64,000 nt of DNA from Hyphomicrobiales bacterium (GTDB lineage: Bacteria; Pseudomonadota; Alphaproteobacteria; Rhizobiales; Devosiaceae): the NCBI GenBank assembly GCA_026981645.1, contig JALSII010000021.1, positions 16,987 to 80,986 on the forward strand, written 5' to 3'. Positions within the stretch are counted from its first letter, which is position 1, and each line of letters opens with the position of its first letter. The notes beneath the pieces are model-generated. The model was not told where the DNA came from, did no database searches, and saw only the letters and a list, made by a program, of their open reading frames with translations. The position numbers were made by a program, and so were the translations under genes. Positions 37,597 through 46,787 of this stretch are shown piece by piece.

Positions 37597-39258
37597 TTGT
37601 CCCAGCGAGTTTTGACAAGCCAAGATGGCGGTTTTTTGCGCCCCGCCTTTATTGGCATTGTTGCATTCATCCTGTTGTGGGGCTTTTTGGGCTCTTCGGT
37701 TAGCGCCCAGGTTCCCCGCTCCTATGCCGGCATCGTGGTCGATGCCAAAACTGGCAACACGCTTTATTCCTATGCTGCGGATTCCCTGCGCTATCCGGCC
37801 TCAGTTACCAAGGTGATGACGCTTTATATCCTGTTTCAGGAACTTGAAGCGGGCCGCCTGACCCTTTCCAGTCGCCTGAACGTTTCCTCGTATGCGGCCT
37901 CTGCCATTCCAACCAAGCTCTATGTGCGTGCAGGCTCGACTATCAAGGTTGAAGATGCAATCAAATCCCTGGTTACTCTTTCAGCCAACGATGTTGCCCG
38001 GGTGATTGCAGAAAACATCTCCGGCTCCGAGCGCAAGTTCGCCGAACGCATGACCGCCACCGCACGAGCGCTTGGCATGTCGCGCACCACCTATACCAAT
38101 GCTTCGGGTCTGCCCAGCACACGACAGGTCACAACGGTGCGCGATCAGGCACGCCTTGGCATGGCGATTTTTCAGCATTTTCCGCAATATTATCATTATT
38201 TCCAGCTGCGCAGCTTCACCTATGCGGGCAAAACCTATGGCAGCCACAACCGGCTTCTGGGCCGCAACGGTGTGGATGGCATCAAAACCGGCTACACACG
38301 GGCTTCGGGTTTCAACCTGCTGACCGCAGCGCGCAAGAACAACCGCCACGTTGTTGTTGTGGGCTTTGGTTTTTCTTCTGGCAATGCACGCAACGCCAAG
38401 GTTGCCGAACTGCTCAACAAATATATGGGAAGGGCCAGACGCGGCAGCTACTGGGCCCAGGCATCAATTCCCGAAGTGGGCATCACCGGATCAACCAACG
38501 TGTTTGCTGTTGCCTCGAGCCAGCCTGTAACCCCCATGCCCCGCCCGCCCTGGCGTGATGTGGTTCAGCCCGCCCAAATGGATAATCCGGCTCAAGCCGA
38601 TATTCAGGTTGCGGGCATAAACCCGGACGAGTTGCCCATTCCGCTGGTGCGCCCGGCCCCACCTTCCGCCCTGCGTGATGATGCTATTGCCCAGCTTGAG
38701 GTGGCCGCCATCGCCCCCCCCACTGAGCTCATCCCCACTCCGGCCGTACAGGCAACAGCAATTGCCGCAGGCGCGATTAACCCCAGTGCACCTGCATCCG
38801 TTGACGTAATCGGAGCGTGGCTCAGCAATAATTTCCGTCTGGGCCCCCGCTCATCTGATGAGGTTCTGCCCAATGCTCCCGCGATGCTGATACCACCAGC
38901 TCCCATTGGAAATGTTGAAAATCAGGCCATTGACCTGATGACCTCAGGCTCCATCGAAGAAGTGCCAAGTGCAACACCTGCACCCTCATCTCCCGCCACA
39001 AACAGCCTTTCAGGGCCCGCCTGGGTCGTCCAGATCGGAGCGCCGCCCAGCGCAGACGGAGCCGAGCTGATGCTTGATAACGCTACCCAGCGTATCTCAA
39101 AACTTGCAGATTTCCGCTCCTATATCGAGCGGTTCGAAAAAACCGGACAGACTTTTTTCCGGGCCCGTTTTGCCGGATTTTCAAATCGGGAAGAAGCCCT
39201 CGCCATGTGTGAACAAATTCGAGAAAAAGAAATGAGCTGTCTGGCAGTACAAAGCTAA
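37597..39258 (+). CDS. D-alanyl-D-alanine carboxypeptidase with SPOR domain
   Basis: A penicillin-binding protein 5/6-type enzyme that trims the terminal D-Ala of peptidoglycan pentapeptides in the periplasm. The 553-residue protein has an N-terminal hydrophobic signal (about 16-37), the three motifs SxxK (Ser69-Val-Thr-Lys72), SxN (Ser129-Ala-Asn131) and KTG (230-232), a long proline-rich linker (about 290-460) and a C-terminal SPOR domain (475-553) that should bind denuded glycan strands at the division site. Start is TTG at 37597 with GGAGTAAGG upstream; no ATG is near. The SPOR tail is longer than in plain DacA and fits a septal role next to mipZ. Confidence 0.92.
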   Translation: MSQRVLTSQDGGFLRPAFIGIVAFILLWGFLGSSVSAQVPRSYAGIVVDAKTGNTLYSYAADSLRYPASVTKVMTLYILFQELEAGRLTLSSRLNVSSYAASAIPTKLYVRAGSTIKVEDAIKSLVTLSANDVARVIAENISGSERKFAERMTATARALGMSRTTYTNASGLPSTRQVTTVRDQARLGMAIFQHFPQYYHYFQLRSFTYAGKTYGSHNRLLGRNGVDGIKTGYTRASGFNLLTAARKNNRHVVVVGFGFSSGNARNAKVAELLNKYMGRARRGSYWAQASIPEVGITGSTNVFAVASSQPVTPMPRPPWRDVVQPAQMDNPAQADIQVAGINPDELPIPLVRPAPPSALRDDAIAQLEVAAIAPPTELIPTPAVQATAIAAGAINPSAPASVDVIGAWLSNNFRLGPRSSDEVLPNAPAMLIPPAPIGNVENQAIDLMTSGSIEEVPSATPAPSSPATNSLSGPAWVVQIGAPPSADGAELMLDNATQRISKLADFRSYIERFEKTGQTFFRARFAGFSNREEALAMCEQIREKEMSCLAVQS

Positions 39259-39314
39259 AGGCAGCCAACCCCGGGAAGCGATTTTGGTGCAAAGTTGGTA
39301 TTGGAGTAGCCCAA

Positions 39315-39590
39315 ATGAACAAAACGACCCCCCTCACGGATCTGGCCAATTTTGTTGGCAGGTCCCAGGTGTCCAGTGAGCAACAAGAGCATTTCTGGCA
39401 AGCCTATGGCCTTGCAGCCGAGCGCACCATGCGCCGCCCTGTTGCTGCCAAGGTAACCGACCTGCTTGGAATGGTAACCACCCTTTCGGCCCGAACCCGT
39501 CGCATCGCGGCCCCTGTTACCATCACCGAGCTCGATGTGTTTTCGCCAAACGGCAATAGAGCCGTGCATTTGATTATGGGCGAAGAATAA
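39315..39590 (+). CDS. Small hypothetical protein between carboxypeptidase and mipZ
   Basis: A 91-residue soluble protein I do not recognise. It has a good start (GGAG eight bases before ATG), sits 56 bp after the carboxypeptidase stop, and converges on mipZ. The sequence is mixed helical with NFVGRSQVSSEQQEHFWQAYGLAAERTMRR and a C-terminal VTITELDVFSPNGNRAVHLIMGEE. Neither a membrane segment nor a metal site is seen. Codon choice looks like the neighbours, so I believe it is a real gene. Position suggests co-transcription with the carboxypeptidase. Confidence 0.65.
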   Translation: MNKTTPLTDLANFVGRSQVSSEQQEHFWQAYGLAAERTMRRPVAAKVTDLLGMVTTLSARTRRIAAPVTITELDVFSPNGNRAVHLIMGEE

Positions 39591-39613
39591 GAACCCGGCC
39601 CTTCATCCTGCCC

Positions 39614-40525
39614 CTAACTGGTCAACGGGCTCATGTGCTCAAATGTCAGGGGGCCGGAACTCTGGGAGCGCGACCAGGCCTGCCGGGCCTCGTTGCGGCT
39701 TTTGGCGCGCTGACTGATGGGAAGGTTCAGCGCCCCGACAAGGCTCTTGTATTCCTGCGTGGCCGAAGAACTCGCCAAAGTGGGCGAACCAGCTACCGAA
39801 TGGTTTTGAATGGGGTCAAACACCGTCATGCCTATGGGGAACAGCGAGCGGAAGATTACCCTCTCTCCAATTCCCTCGGCAACACGCGCCCCAAGGCGGG
39901 TCGCCAATTGGTCAATTCCACTCTGCACCAGTCTCATATTGCGTGAGGAAAGCATCGAAATGCGGTTGCGGGCCAGAACCCAGTCGATAGTGCGCCCATC
40001 AATCGCCAGACGTTCCTTGCGCGCCCGCTGTACCAGACGCGCATAGTGGGACAACTCGCGCGGCTCCCCGGTGACAGGGTCGATACGGGCCAGAACATCC
40101 AGATCAATCAGGCTGTCATTAAGCGGCGTAACCAGCGTGTCGGCCAGAGAATGAGAAAGCCGGGTGAGATTTGTATCAAATCCGGGGGTGTCAACAATCA
40201 GAAAGTCTACATTGCCTTCCACCTCGCCTACCGCATGGCGAAACACATCAAACTCAAGGCGATGGTTTTGGGAAACAGAATCCCCGCGAGACAATGGCAG
40301 GTGATAATGGGTGGTCTGGGGCACTTTCAGATCGTGATTTTGCGCCCAGTTTCTTCGGTTCCTGACATATTGGGTCAGGGTTTGCTGGCGTGAATCCACG
40401 TCGATGGTGGCAACACTAAAGCCCTCGTAAAGAAGATAAATAGCTAAATGAAACGCTGTAGTTGATTTGCCGGAACCACCCTTTTCATTACCCAATACAA
40501 TGACGTGCGCACCACTTGTGTCCAT
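39614..40525 (-). CDS. mipZ: Division-plane positioning ATPase MipZ
   Basis: MipZ is a ParA/MinD-type ATPase that forms bipolar gradients with ParB and blocks FtsZ assembly except at midcell in alphaproteobacteria. The 303-residue protein has the deviant Walker A KGGSGKST at 15-22, VDSRQQTLT following the next strand, and DFLIVDTPGFDTNLTRLSH as the Walker B/switch region. The strongly MipZ-specific text FFxNRRNWAQNHDL-like (YVRNRRNWAQ) and TGEPRELSHYARLVQRARKER is present. ATG 40525 has GGGGAGAG just upstream and is preferred to an upstream start at 40582. It is single-gene on the minus strand. Confidence 0.94.
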   Translation of the reverse strand: MDTSGAHVIVLGNEKGGSGKSTTAFHLAIYLLYEGFSVATIDVDSRQQTLTQYVRNRRNWAQNHDLKVPQTTHYHLPLSRGDSVSQNHRLEFDVFRHAVGEVEGNVDFLIVDTPGFDTNLTRLSHSLADTLVTPLNDSLIDLDVLARIDPVTGEPRELSHYARLVQRARKERLAIDGRTIDWVLARNRISMLSSRNMRLVQSGIDQLATRLGARVAEGIGERVIFRSLFPIGMTVFDPIQNHSVAGSPTLASSSATQEYKSLVGALNLPISQRAKSRNEARQAWSRSQSSGPLTFEHMSPLTS

Positions 40526-40624
40526 AGCTCTCCCCGCTTTCCACCCCGGGAACAAAGTTATCGCTTCAAGATAAGAAAGCACAAGAGGCTAAATTGAGCA
40601 TCGGGTTAATTGCTTAACTTGACA

Positions 40625-41053
40625 TCATATCAGGCCAAGACGGGCCAACTCGTCGGCGATTTGCAGGTCATTTTCAGTGTTCACCCCAAGATCCAGGTCG
40701 GCGGGTGCATCTTTCCCGGGCAGATAGCGCCACCCCTGAAAGGGACGTTTGGGCTGAGGCACAGTGCGCACAATCTGCGTCAACATCTGGATATCGCAAC
40801 ACGATTTCCCGTCCGCATCCGTGCTTGCCTCCAGACCGACGATGGTTTGGCGGCACTGAATTTTTCCCCGAATAACCCAGTAAAGGGAGCCCTCACCAAT
40901 AATTTCGCCTCCCCTTCTGGGCATCATGCGGGTGCGGTGCACATGAATTTCATGATCGAACCCGGCAGAATGCCTCCCCCGTGAAGTCCGACAGGCCTCC
41001 AGTTCTTCAACCGAAGAAATACCAACGCACAATTTTATGAGGTGCAAAGACAT
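40625..41053 (-). CDS. DUF1489 family protein
   Basis: A 142-residue protein of the DUF1489 family, found almost only in alphaproteobacteria. It begins MSLHLIKLCVGISSVEELE and contains TRMMPRRGGEIIGEGSLYWVIRGKIQCRQTIVGLEA and RPFQGWRYLPGKDAPAD, all typical of the family. Function is unknown; it is small, soluble and has no obvious catalytic motif. It lies 8 bp after the GST gene, so they are probably co-transcribed. Confidence 0.85.
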   Translation of the reverse strand: MSLHLIKLCVGISSVEELEACRTSRGRHSAGFDHEIHVHRTRMMPRRGGEIIGEGSLYWVIRGKIQCRQTIVGLEASTDADGKSCCDIQMLTQIVRTVPQPKRPFQGWRYLPGKDAPADLDLGVNTENDLQIADELARLGLI

Positions 41054-41061
41054 GAACTGCC

Positions 41062-41724
41062 CTATTCGGTTTCGCTCTCTATGAAATCAATCTCATCCTG
41101 TTCAACAATCCATGTTTCCTCGAGCGCATCCCCAAGCCAGGCCTTGAATGCCTTAAGGGCGAATATGGCATCAAAATAGTCCCCAAGGCAGGAAGAAACC
41201 GGTATCTGGTAGGTTTTCACCCGCGCCGCAATCGGCGCAAACATAGCATCCGCGGCAGTGAACGCGCCAAACAAAAATGGCCCTCCCGACTGTTCCAGCA
41301 ATCCGCCCAGCAGTGTCTCCAGCCTGGCAATATCGGCTCCAATTGTATCCATGGGCACCCGGCCCGGATGGGAGGCGCGCAAGTTCATCGGTGCAGCGTT
41401 ACGCAAGGCATTGAATCCTGCGTGCATTTCCGCTGCGGCGGATCTTGCCTGTGCACGTTCTGAGATATCCACAGGCCAGATGGCTTTTCCCGGAAAACGC
41501 TCGGCCAGATATTCGATAATGGCAATGGTTTCAGCAATCACCAATTCACCATCAGCAAGAACGGGAACACAACCTGTTGGTGTTGCTTCAAGCAGCTTTT
41601 GTTTCCAGTTTTCTCCGTTAAGCAGCAGCATTTCCTCTTCAAAAGCAATGTCGAAATGCTTCAGTACCAGCCATGGACGCAGGGACCAGGAAGAGTAATT
41701 TTTATTGCCTATCAACAGTTTCAC
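41062..41724 (-). CDS. Glutathione S-transferase family protein
   Basis: A 220-residue GST with an N-terminal thioredoxin-like domain (about 1-80: MKLLIGNKNYSSWSLRPWLVLKHFDI, then TPTGCVPVLADGELVIAETIAIIEYLAERFP) and a C-terminal helical domain. The LIGNKNYSSWSLRPW start with Ser residues near the thiol site places it in the YfcF/zeta-like group of bacterial GSTs; substrate unknown. It precedes DUF1489 by 8 bp on the same strand. A leftward terminator lies 16 bp upstream of its start, separating it from the small membrane peptide gene. Confidence 0.88.
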   Translation of the reverse strand: MKLLIGNKNYSSWSLRPWLVLKHFDIAFEEEMLLLNGENWKQKLLEATPTGCVPVLADGELVIAETIAIIEYLAERFPGKAIWPVDISERAQARSAAAEMHAGFNALRNAAPMNLRASHPGRVPMDTIGADIARLETLLGGLLEQSGGPFLFGAFTAADAMFAPIAARVKTYQIPVSSCLGDYFDAIFALKAFKAWLGDALEETWIVEQDEIDFIESETE

Positions 41725-41739
41725 TTAGGTTTTCTCCAC

Positions 41740-41762
41740 AAAAAAACGCCCGCAAGGGCGTT
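41740..41762 (-). terminator. Rho-independent terminator after the 33-residue peptide gene
   Basis: On the minus strand AACGCCC and GGGCGTT form a perfect 7-bp stem around TTGC, followed by T (plus-strand A at 41740-41746). It ends transcripts coming from 41906, before the GST gene. Confidence 0.8.
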
Positions 41763-41804
41763 CGGTCTATCTCAGGAATTGAGGAGTGAGAATATGGGTC
41801 TGAA

Positions 41805-41906
41805 TTACCCCCCGGAGAATACCGACAACAAAAGCCCCAGTCCCATCAGGCAAACAAACGTCCATGTGGCGGTTCGCCAACATACTGTTTTTGTTGGAGT
41901 TTTCAT
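41805..41906 (-). CDS. 33-residue membrane peptide
   Basis: A short frame, ATG at 41906 to TAA at 41805, encoding MKTPTKTVCWRTATWTF then VCLMGLGLLLSVFSGG. The first 13 residues are basic and the rest form one hydrophobic span, so it should be a single-pass membrane peptide. GGAA lies about six bases before the ATG, a terminator follows 43 bp after the stop, and a perfect CtrA box lies 56 bp upstream. I do not know a family for it. It has its own unit and is unlike a leader peptide, because no gene follows in the transcript. Confidence 0.55.
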   Translation of the reverse strand: MKTPTKTVCWRTATWTFVCLMGLGLLLSVFSGG

Positions 41907-41961
41907 ACGCGTTCCTTGAACAGTTTTGTGCCCGACCGGGGCAACGGCCCCTTGATGGTCG

Positions 41962-41976
41962 TTAACGGCTAGTTAA
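41962..41976. promoter_or_regulatory. CtrA binding box TTAA-N7-TTAA
   Basis: TTAACGGCTAGTTAA at 41962-41976 matches the CtrA consensus TTAA-N7-TTAA exactly. It lies 56 bp upstream of the 33-residue peptide gene on the minus strand and about 190 bp downstream of nothing on the plus. With divK and pleD in the same window, control by CtrA is likely. Binding is unproven. Confidence 0.65.
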
Positions 41977-42168
41977 CGCGCGCTGACCGTTTCTGCAACA
42001 TCAATTTTGTCGCATCTGTGGAGAATTCAAGGCTTGTCAAAACACTTCCAGGGCAAATGGATTCCTGCCCCGGCTCGCAAAGTGTGCTCAAACAAAGGCT
42101 TGCAGCTGTGTTTTGATTCGTTTTTCTAGGGTCCTGCGGGCGGGAAACGACGCCTTGGGGTCCTGCCC

Positions 42169-43584
42169 CTAAACAAGGCCAAACCATTTCGCAGCCAGCC
42201 CCAGAAAGACAAAAAAGCCCACAACATCGGTAACCGTGGTCACAAAGGCACTGGAGGCCACTGCCGGATCTGCGCCGAGGTGGTTCAACCCGAGGGGAAT
42301 GAGGATGCCTGAAATACCGGCCGCAAACATGTTCACGATCATTGCCAGACCAATGATGATGCCAAGTGCTGGATTGGCAAACCACACGGCAGTTACAACG
42401 CCAATAATGATGGCAAAAAGAAGCCCGTTGCTAAGCCCCACAAGGCTCTCGCGCAAAATAAGGCGCCGGATATTGTAACGGTCAAGATCGTGCACAGAAA
42501 TTGCCCGCACGGTAACCGTCATTGCCTGTGTGCCGGCATTTCCGCCCATGGAGGCGACAATGGGCATCAGCACGGCGAGCGCCACCATCTGTTCCAGGCT
42601 GGCATCAAACAGACCAATGACCACAGAAGCCAAAATTGCCGTGGCCAGATTGACCAGAAGCCATGTAAAGCGCGAGCGAACAGCATCCAGGACACCATCA
42701 GAAACCTCTTCGTCGCCGATGCCGGCCAGACGGCGGAAATCCTCATCGGCTTCCTGATGGATAACGTCGACCATGTCATCAACGGTCAACACGCCGACAA
42801 GACGATCGCTGTCATCGACCACCGCGACCTCAACCAGATCGAAACGCTCGAAAACGCGGGCCGCCTCCTCCTGGTCCTCATCCGCAACAATTTCGATAAC
42901 ATCATCGTCCATAATGTCGGAAATGACCGTCGGGCGATCCGCGCGCAGGATTTTATCCAGCGGAATGGTGCCAAGCAGGGTGAAAGACGGATCGACCACA
43001 TAGAGCTGATAGAATTCCTCAGGCAGGTCCTCGGCGGTACGCATATAGTCAATGGCCTGGCCAACCGTCCAGAATGGAGGTAAGGCGATAAACTCGGTCT
43101 GCATGCGCCGACCGGCAGTATCCTCGGGATAGTCAAGGGAGCGGCGCAGCGTAAGGCGCTCAAACTCAGGCACCAGTGCCAGAATGGCATCCCGGTCGGG
43201 CTCCTCGATATCCTCAAGGATGAAGACCGCATCATCGCTCTCTATGGAGGCAACCCCGCGCGCAACATCGGTAGTGGGCAACTGATCGATCAGTTCGACC
43301 CGCACCGCCTCGTCAACCTCGGTAAGCGAGGAATAATCAAAGTTTTCTCCAAGCAGAGTGACCAGATCAAGACGCTCCTCAGCACTGAGCGCTTCGAGCA
43401 CATCCCCCATATCAGCTTCATGCAAGGGTTCCATGAGATCGCGTAAATCCTCACGGGCGCCAGCCTCAATCAGCGCCTGAAGATGTGCCATCCAGTCCGG
43501 ATCCAGGAAACCTTCTTCGGTGCGCCACTCAGAATGGCGGGGGCGGCGGCTCTGCTGATCTATCATGTCTGGATGGGTGCTCAT
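42169..43584 (-). CDS. mgtE: Magnesium transporter MgtE
   Basis: MgtE is a Mg2+-gated magnesium channel. The 471-residue protein has an N-terminal helical domain (about 40-140: LQALIEAGAREDLRDLMEPLHEADMGDVLEAL), a tandem CBS pair (about 145-265, with DRLVGVLTVDDMVDVI), a connecting helix and five membrane helices (about 290-465). The channel-lining PIVASMGGNAGTQAMTVTVRAI is complete. ATG 43584 is preferred to 43605 because family members start with a short charged N-terminus. It stands alone between the small peptide gene and the acs terminator. Confidence 0.95.
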   Translation of the reverse strand: MSTHPDMIDQQSRRPRHSEWRTEEGFLDPDWMAHLQALIEAGAREDLRDLMEPLHEADMGDVLEALSAEERLDLVTLLGENFDYSSLTEVDEAVRVELIDQLPTTDVARGVASIESDDAVFILEDIEEPDRDAILALVPEFERLTLRRSLDYPEDTAGRRMQTEFIALPPFWTVGQAIDYMRTAEDLPEEFYQLYVVDPSFTLLGTIPLDKILRADRPTVISDIMDDDVIEIVADEDQEEAARVFERFDLVEVAVVDDSDRLVGVLTVDDMVDVIHQEADEDFRRLAGIGDEEVSDGVLDAVRSRFTWLLVNLATAILASVVIGLFDASLEQMVALAVLMPIVASMGGNAGTQAMTVTVRAISVHDLDRYNIRRLILRESLVGLSNGLLFAIIIGVVTAVWFANPALGIIIGLAMIVNMFAAGISGILIPLGLNHLGADPAVASSAFVTTVTDVVGFFVFLGLAAKWFGLV

Positions 43585-43643
43585 GAGCCCAAGTATAGGC
43601 CGCAAGATTTAAGAGTGCATTGCCAAACAAACAACCTGTCGGA

Positions 43644-43674
43644 TAAATAAAGGCCCGGTTAAATTGACCGGGCC
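43644..43674 (-). terminator. Rho-independent terminator of acs
   Basis: On the minus strand GGCCCGGT and ACCGGGCC form a perfect 8-bp stem around a 7-base loop, followed by TTTATTT, 39 bp beyond the acs stop codon. Confidence 0.8.
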
Positions 43675-43713
43675 CAAGGGAGAGTCTCAGAGAGAAAACA
43701 CCGCACCTGACAG

Positions 43714-45660
43714 TCAGCGGTTCTTGCGGTTGGCGATGAGGTCGTCCACCACGCTGGGGTCAGCCAGGGTCGAGGTGTCTCCAAGATTGGAAAAATCATC
43801 CTCAGCCACCTTGCGCAGGATGCGGCGCATGATTTTGCCGGACCGGGTTTTGGGCAGTCCGGGAGCAAACTGTAACAGGTCAGGCGTACAGATAGGCCCG
43901 ATTTCCTTGCGCACCCAGCCCTTGAGCTCTTTCTCCAGCTCCTCGCTGCTTTCCTCGCCCGCCATCAGTGTGACATAGCAATAGATGCCCTGCCCCTTGA
44001 TGTTGTGGGGGTAGCCCACCACCGCAGCTTCAGAGACCTTGGGATGGGAAACCAGTGCGCTTTCAATCTCGGCGGTGCCCATGCGGTGCCCCGAAACATT
44101 GAGCACGTCATCGACCCGGCCGGTAATCCAGTAATAGCCGTCTGCGTCCCGACGGCAGCCATCGCCACTGAAATAATACCCCTTGTACTCCTCAAAATAG
44201 GTGGAAACGAACCGGTCATGATCCCCGTAAACACTGCGCATCTGCCCTGGCCAGCTGTCGCGGATGGCAAGAACCCCCTCAGCCTCAACCGTGGTGATTT
44301 CCTCCCCGGTTTTGGGGTCAAGAATAACCGGCTGAATGCCAAAAAACGGTTTGCTGGCTGAGCCGGGCTTGGTGGCCATGGCCCCGGGTAACGCCGTGAT
44401 CATCGAAGCACCGGTTTCAGTCTGCCACCAGCTGTCTACAACCACGCATTTCGAGCGGCCCACCTTCTCATAATACCACATCCATGCCTGGGGATTGATG
44501 GGCTCGCCCACAGTGCCGATGACCTTGAGCGAAGAGAGATCCGCCCTGTCGACAAATTCGTCTCCCGCTCCCATCAGCGCCCGGATGGCAGTGGGTGCCG
44601 AATGGAAGATGTTTATTTTGTGCTTGTCCACGATTTGCCAGAAGCGCGAGGCATCCGGGTAGTTGGGCACGCCTTCAAACATCACGGTGGTCGCCCCATT
44701 GGCCAGCGGACCGTAAACCACATAGGAGTGGCCGGTGACCCAGCCAATATCGGCGGTACACCAATAAATTTCACCCTGATGATAATCAAAGTTCAACTGC
44801 TGGGCCATCGAGGCATAGGTGAGATAGCCCCCGCTGGTATGCAGAACACCCTTGGGTTTTCCCGTAGAGCCGGAGGTATAAAGAATGAACAACGGATCCT
44901 CTGCGTTCATAACCTCAGGTTCACAAACGTCAGAAACCCCGCTTGAGACCTCATGGAGCCAGACATCGCGGCCCCCTTCCATATGCACCTTACCCCCGGT
45001 GTTTTTCACGACCAGCACATGCGCTACATTCGAAGCACTGGCCAGCGCTTTGTCCACATTTGCCTTCAAGGGAACACGTTTTCCGGCACGTCGCCCCTCA
45101 TCCGCAGTTATAACAAATGCTGAATCACAATTAACAATGCGCCCGGCCAACGCATCGGGAGAAAACCCGGCAAAAACCACAGAGTGAACGGCCCCGATAC
45201 GGGCGCACGCGAGCATGGCGTAAGCAGCTTCCGGGATCATGGGCAGATAAATGGTTACCCGGTCGCCCTTTTTGACCCCAAGGTTTTTCAGAACGTTGGC
45301 AAAACGGCAAACGGCGTCATGCAGTTCACTGAAAGTAATGTGTTTGCTGGCTTCGCCCGGCTCATCGGGCTCCCAGATGATGGCGGTCTTGTCACCAAGG
45401 GTTTCCAGATGGCGGTCGATACAGTTGGCAGCAACATTGAGTTCACCATCCTCGAACCATTTCACGAAAACATTGGGATATTCAAAACTGGTATTTTTCA
45501 CCTTGGTGAACGGAGTGATCCAGTCAAGGCGCTTGGCCTGTTCAGCCCAGAAACCGTTCGGGTCCGCAATCGAGCGCGCGTACATTTTTTCATACTGCTC
45601 TGCGCTTACCAGTGTATTTTTAAGGATGCTGGCTGGCGGATTAAAAAGTTTGGGTGCCAA
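43714..45660 (-). CDS. acs: Acetyl-CoA synthetase
   Basis: Acs activates acetate to acetyl-AMP and then acetyl-CoA. The 648-residue protein has the adenylate loop [20 protein letters not shown], the WWQTETG core, [16 protein letters not shown] and the C-terminal [11 protein letters not shown], whose lysine falls at 609, the position acetylated in Salmonella Acs, so acetylation by a Pat-like enzyme is plausible. The start is TTG at 45660, because the residues after it ([22 protein letters not shown]) match the family and no ATG is near. A terminator follows. It lies 376 bp behind the ABC transporter operon, in the same direction. Confidence 0.96.
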   Translation of the reverse strand: MAPKLFNPPASILKNTLVSAEQYEKMYARSIADPNGFWAEQAKRLDWITPFTKVKNTSFEYPNVFVKWFEDGELNVAANCIDRHLETLGDKTAIIWEPDEPGEASKHITFSELHDAVCRFANVLKNLGVKKGDRVTIYLPMIPEAAYAMLACARIGAVHSVVFAGFSPDALAGRIVNCDSAFVITADEGRRAGKRVPLKANVDKALASASNVAHVLVVKNTGGKVHMEGGRDVWLHEVSSGVSDVCEPEVMNAEDPLFILYTSGSTGKPKGVLHTSGGYLTYASMAQQLNFDYHQGEIYWCTADIGWVTGHSYVVYGPLANGATTVMFEGVPNYPDASRFWQIVDKHKINIFHSAPTAIRALMGAGDEFVDRADLSSLKVIGTVGEPINPQAWMWYYEKVGRSKCVVVDSWWQTETGASMITALPGAMATKPGSASKPFFGIQPVILDPKTGEEITTVEAEGVLAIRDSWPGQMRSVYGDHDRFVSTYFEEYKGYYFSGDGCRRDADGYYWITGRVDDVLNVSGHRMGTAEIESALVSHPKVSEAAVVGYPHNIKGQGIYCYVTLMAGEESSEELEKELKGWVRKEIGPICTPDLLQFAPGLPKTRSGKIMRRILRKVAEDDFSNLGDTSTLADPSVVDDLIANRKNR

Positions 45661-45780
45661 TGTTCTGTCCGTTCCTGATTGTGATTGCTGCCGTCCTTGC
45701 GCTCCAACTCACGCTAACCCGTTGTACCAAAACTGAACACGGATTCCAGCACAAAGCTTTAGGGGCAGGAGCCATTAAAT

Positions 45781-45975
45781 TCATCCATTCTGTGCCAGCG
45801 GACTTTGGTCCTGAATAGGTAAAAGAATGCAGGAAACCGCGTGATTTTCAAGCTCTTTCAACACATTCAGGGGCAAAATCCGTGGTGCCCGAAGGGGTTG
45901 ACCCATAGTATCCAGAGGAAACAAGTTGCCACTCAAAAAGCTGAAAGACATTGTTTTGCGGCAGATTTGCTTCAT
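45781..45975 (-). CDS. Possible small protein upstream of acs
   Basis: A 64-residue frame from ATG 45975 (or TTG 45993) to TGA at 45781, ending before the acs leader. It has AAGAG ten bases upstream, and its middle, LRAPRILPLNVLKELENHAVSCILLP, looks protein-like. I do not recognise a family, and no neighbour needs it. It could be a chance frame in the 377-bp gap between livF and acs. Confidence 0.25.
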   Translation of the reverse strand: MKQICRKTMSFSFLSGNLFPLDTMGQPLRAPRILPLNVLKELENHAVSCILLPIQDQSPLAQNG

Positions 45976-46037
45976 CTGAACACTCTTTTTCAAACAGAAC
46001 TGGACGAAATTTAAGGGATCCTGATTTCGCCCGAAAC

Positions 46038-46787
46038 TTAAATCGCCAGATATTCCTGCAACAGGTCCTCATTGTTCAGAACCTCCTGTGCGTCTCCGCT
46101 GAACGCCAGCAGTCCAGTATCAAGAATAACCGCACTGTCCGCCAGCTTCAGCGCAGCAATGGCATTCTGCTCCACAATGATGGTTGTAATGCCCACTTCC
46201 TTGATTTCGAGCAATATTTTCTCGATTTCCTGCACAATGACCGGAGCCAGACCTTCATAGGGTTCATCAAGCAGAAGCAGTTTCACATCCCGCGACAAGG
46301 CCCGGGCAATGGCCAGCATCTGCTGTTCGCCGCCTGAAAGGGTCACCCCGTCCTGCTTGCGCCGCTCGGCCAGCCGGGGGAAGTGCCCGTATATCCGGTC
46401 CAGCTCCCAGCCACGCCCCTCTGCAACCCGGGCAAGAAATATGTTCTCCTCAACGGTCAAGCCCTCAATGATGCGCCGGTCCTCGGGCACCAGCTGCACA
46501 CCGGCCAAAGCCGCCTGATAGGCCTTCCCCTCATGCAGGGGCACACCATCCAGCCAGATTTCTCCTTTTTGCACCACGGGGTTGTCGGTGCGGGCTATGG
46601 CTCTGAGAGTCGTGGTTTTCCCCGCACCATTGCGGCCCAGCAGTGCAAGAATTTCTCCCTTCTTCAGTGCGAGAGACAGGCCTTGAACAATGTAGCTTTC
46701 CCCATAATAGGCGTGAATTTCCTCGAGTCGAAAAAACGTGTTTTCGCTCGGGACATGTTCATCAACTTTCTGCTCCGCCCCACTCAT
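46038..46787 (-). CDS. ABC transporter ATP-binding protein, LivF type
   Basis: One of two ATPases of a branched-chain-amino-acid-type (HAAT) ABC importer. The 249-residue protein has Walker A GRNGAGKTTTL, the Q-loop VPEDRRIIEGLTV of the LivF group, signature LSGGEQQMLAIARAL and Walker B LLLLDEPYEGLAP. The 20-residue N-terminal extension before FRLEEIHAYYG is a little longer than usual. Its ATG overlaps the livG stop (ATGA). Last of five cistrons in the operon running 51185 to 46038; acs follows after a gap in the same direction. Confidence 0.93.
   Translation of the reverse strand: MSGAEQKVDEHVPSENTFFRLEEIHAYYGESYIVQGLSLALKKGEILALLGRNGAGKTTTLRAIARTDNPVVQKGEIWLDGVPLHEGKAYQAALAGVQLVPEDRRIIEGLTVEENIFLARVAEGRGWELDRIYGHFPRLAERRKQDGVTLSGGEQQMLAIARALSRDVKLLLLDEPYEGLAPVIVQEIEKILLEIKEVGITTIIVEQNAIAALKLADSAVILDTGLLAFSGDAQEVLNNEDLLQEYLAI

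Noticed and set aside
37441..37623. 60-residue minus-strand frame between clpS and the carboxypeptidase
   Set aside because: No ribosome site, overlaps the carboxypeptidase start and has an unlikely composition.
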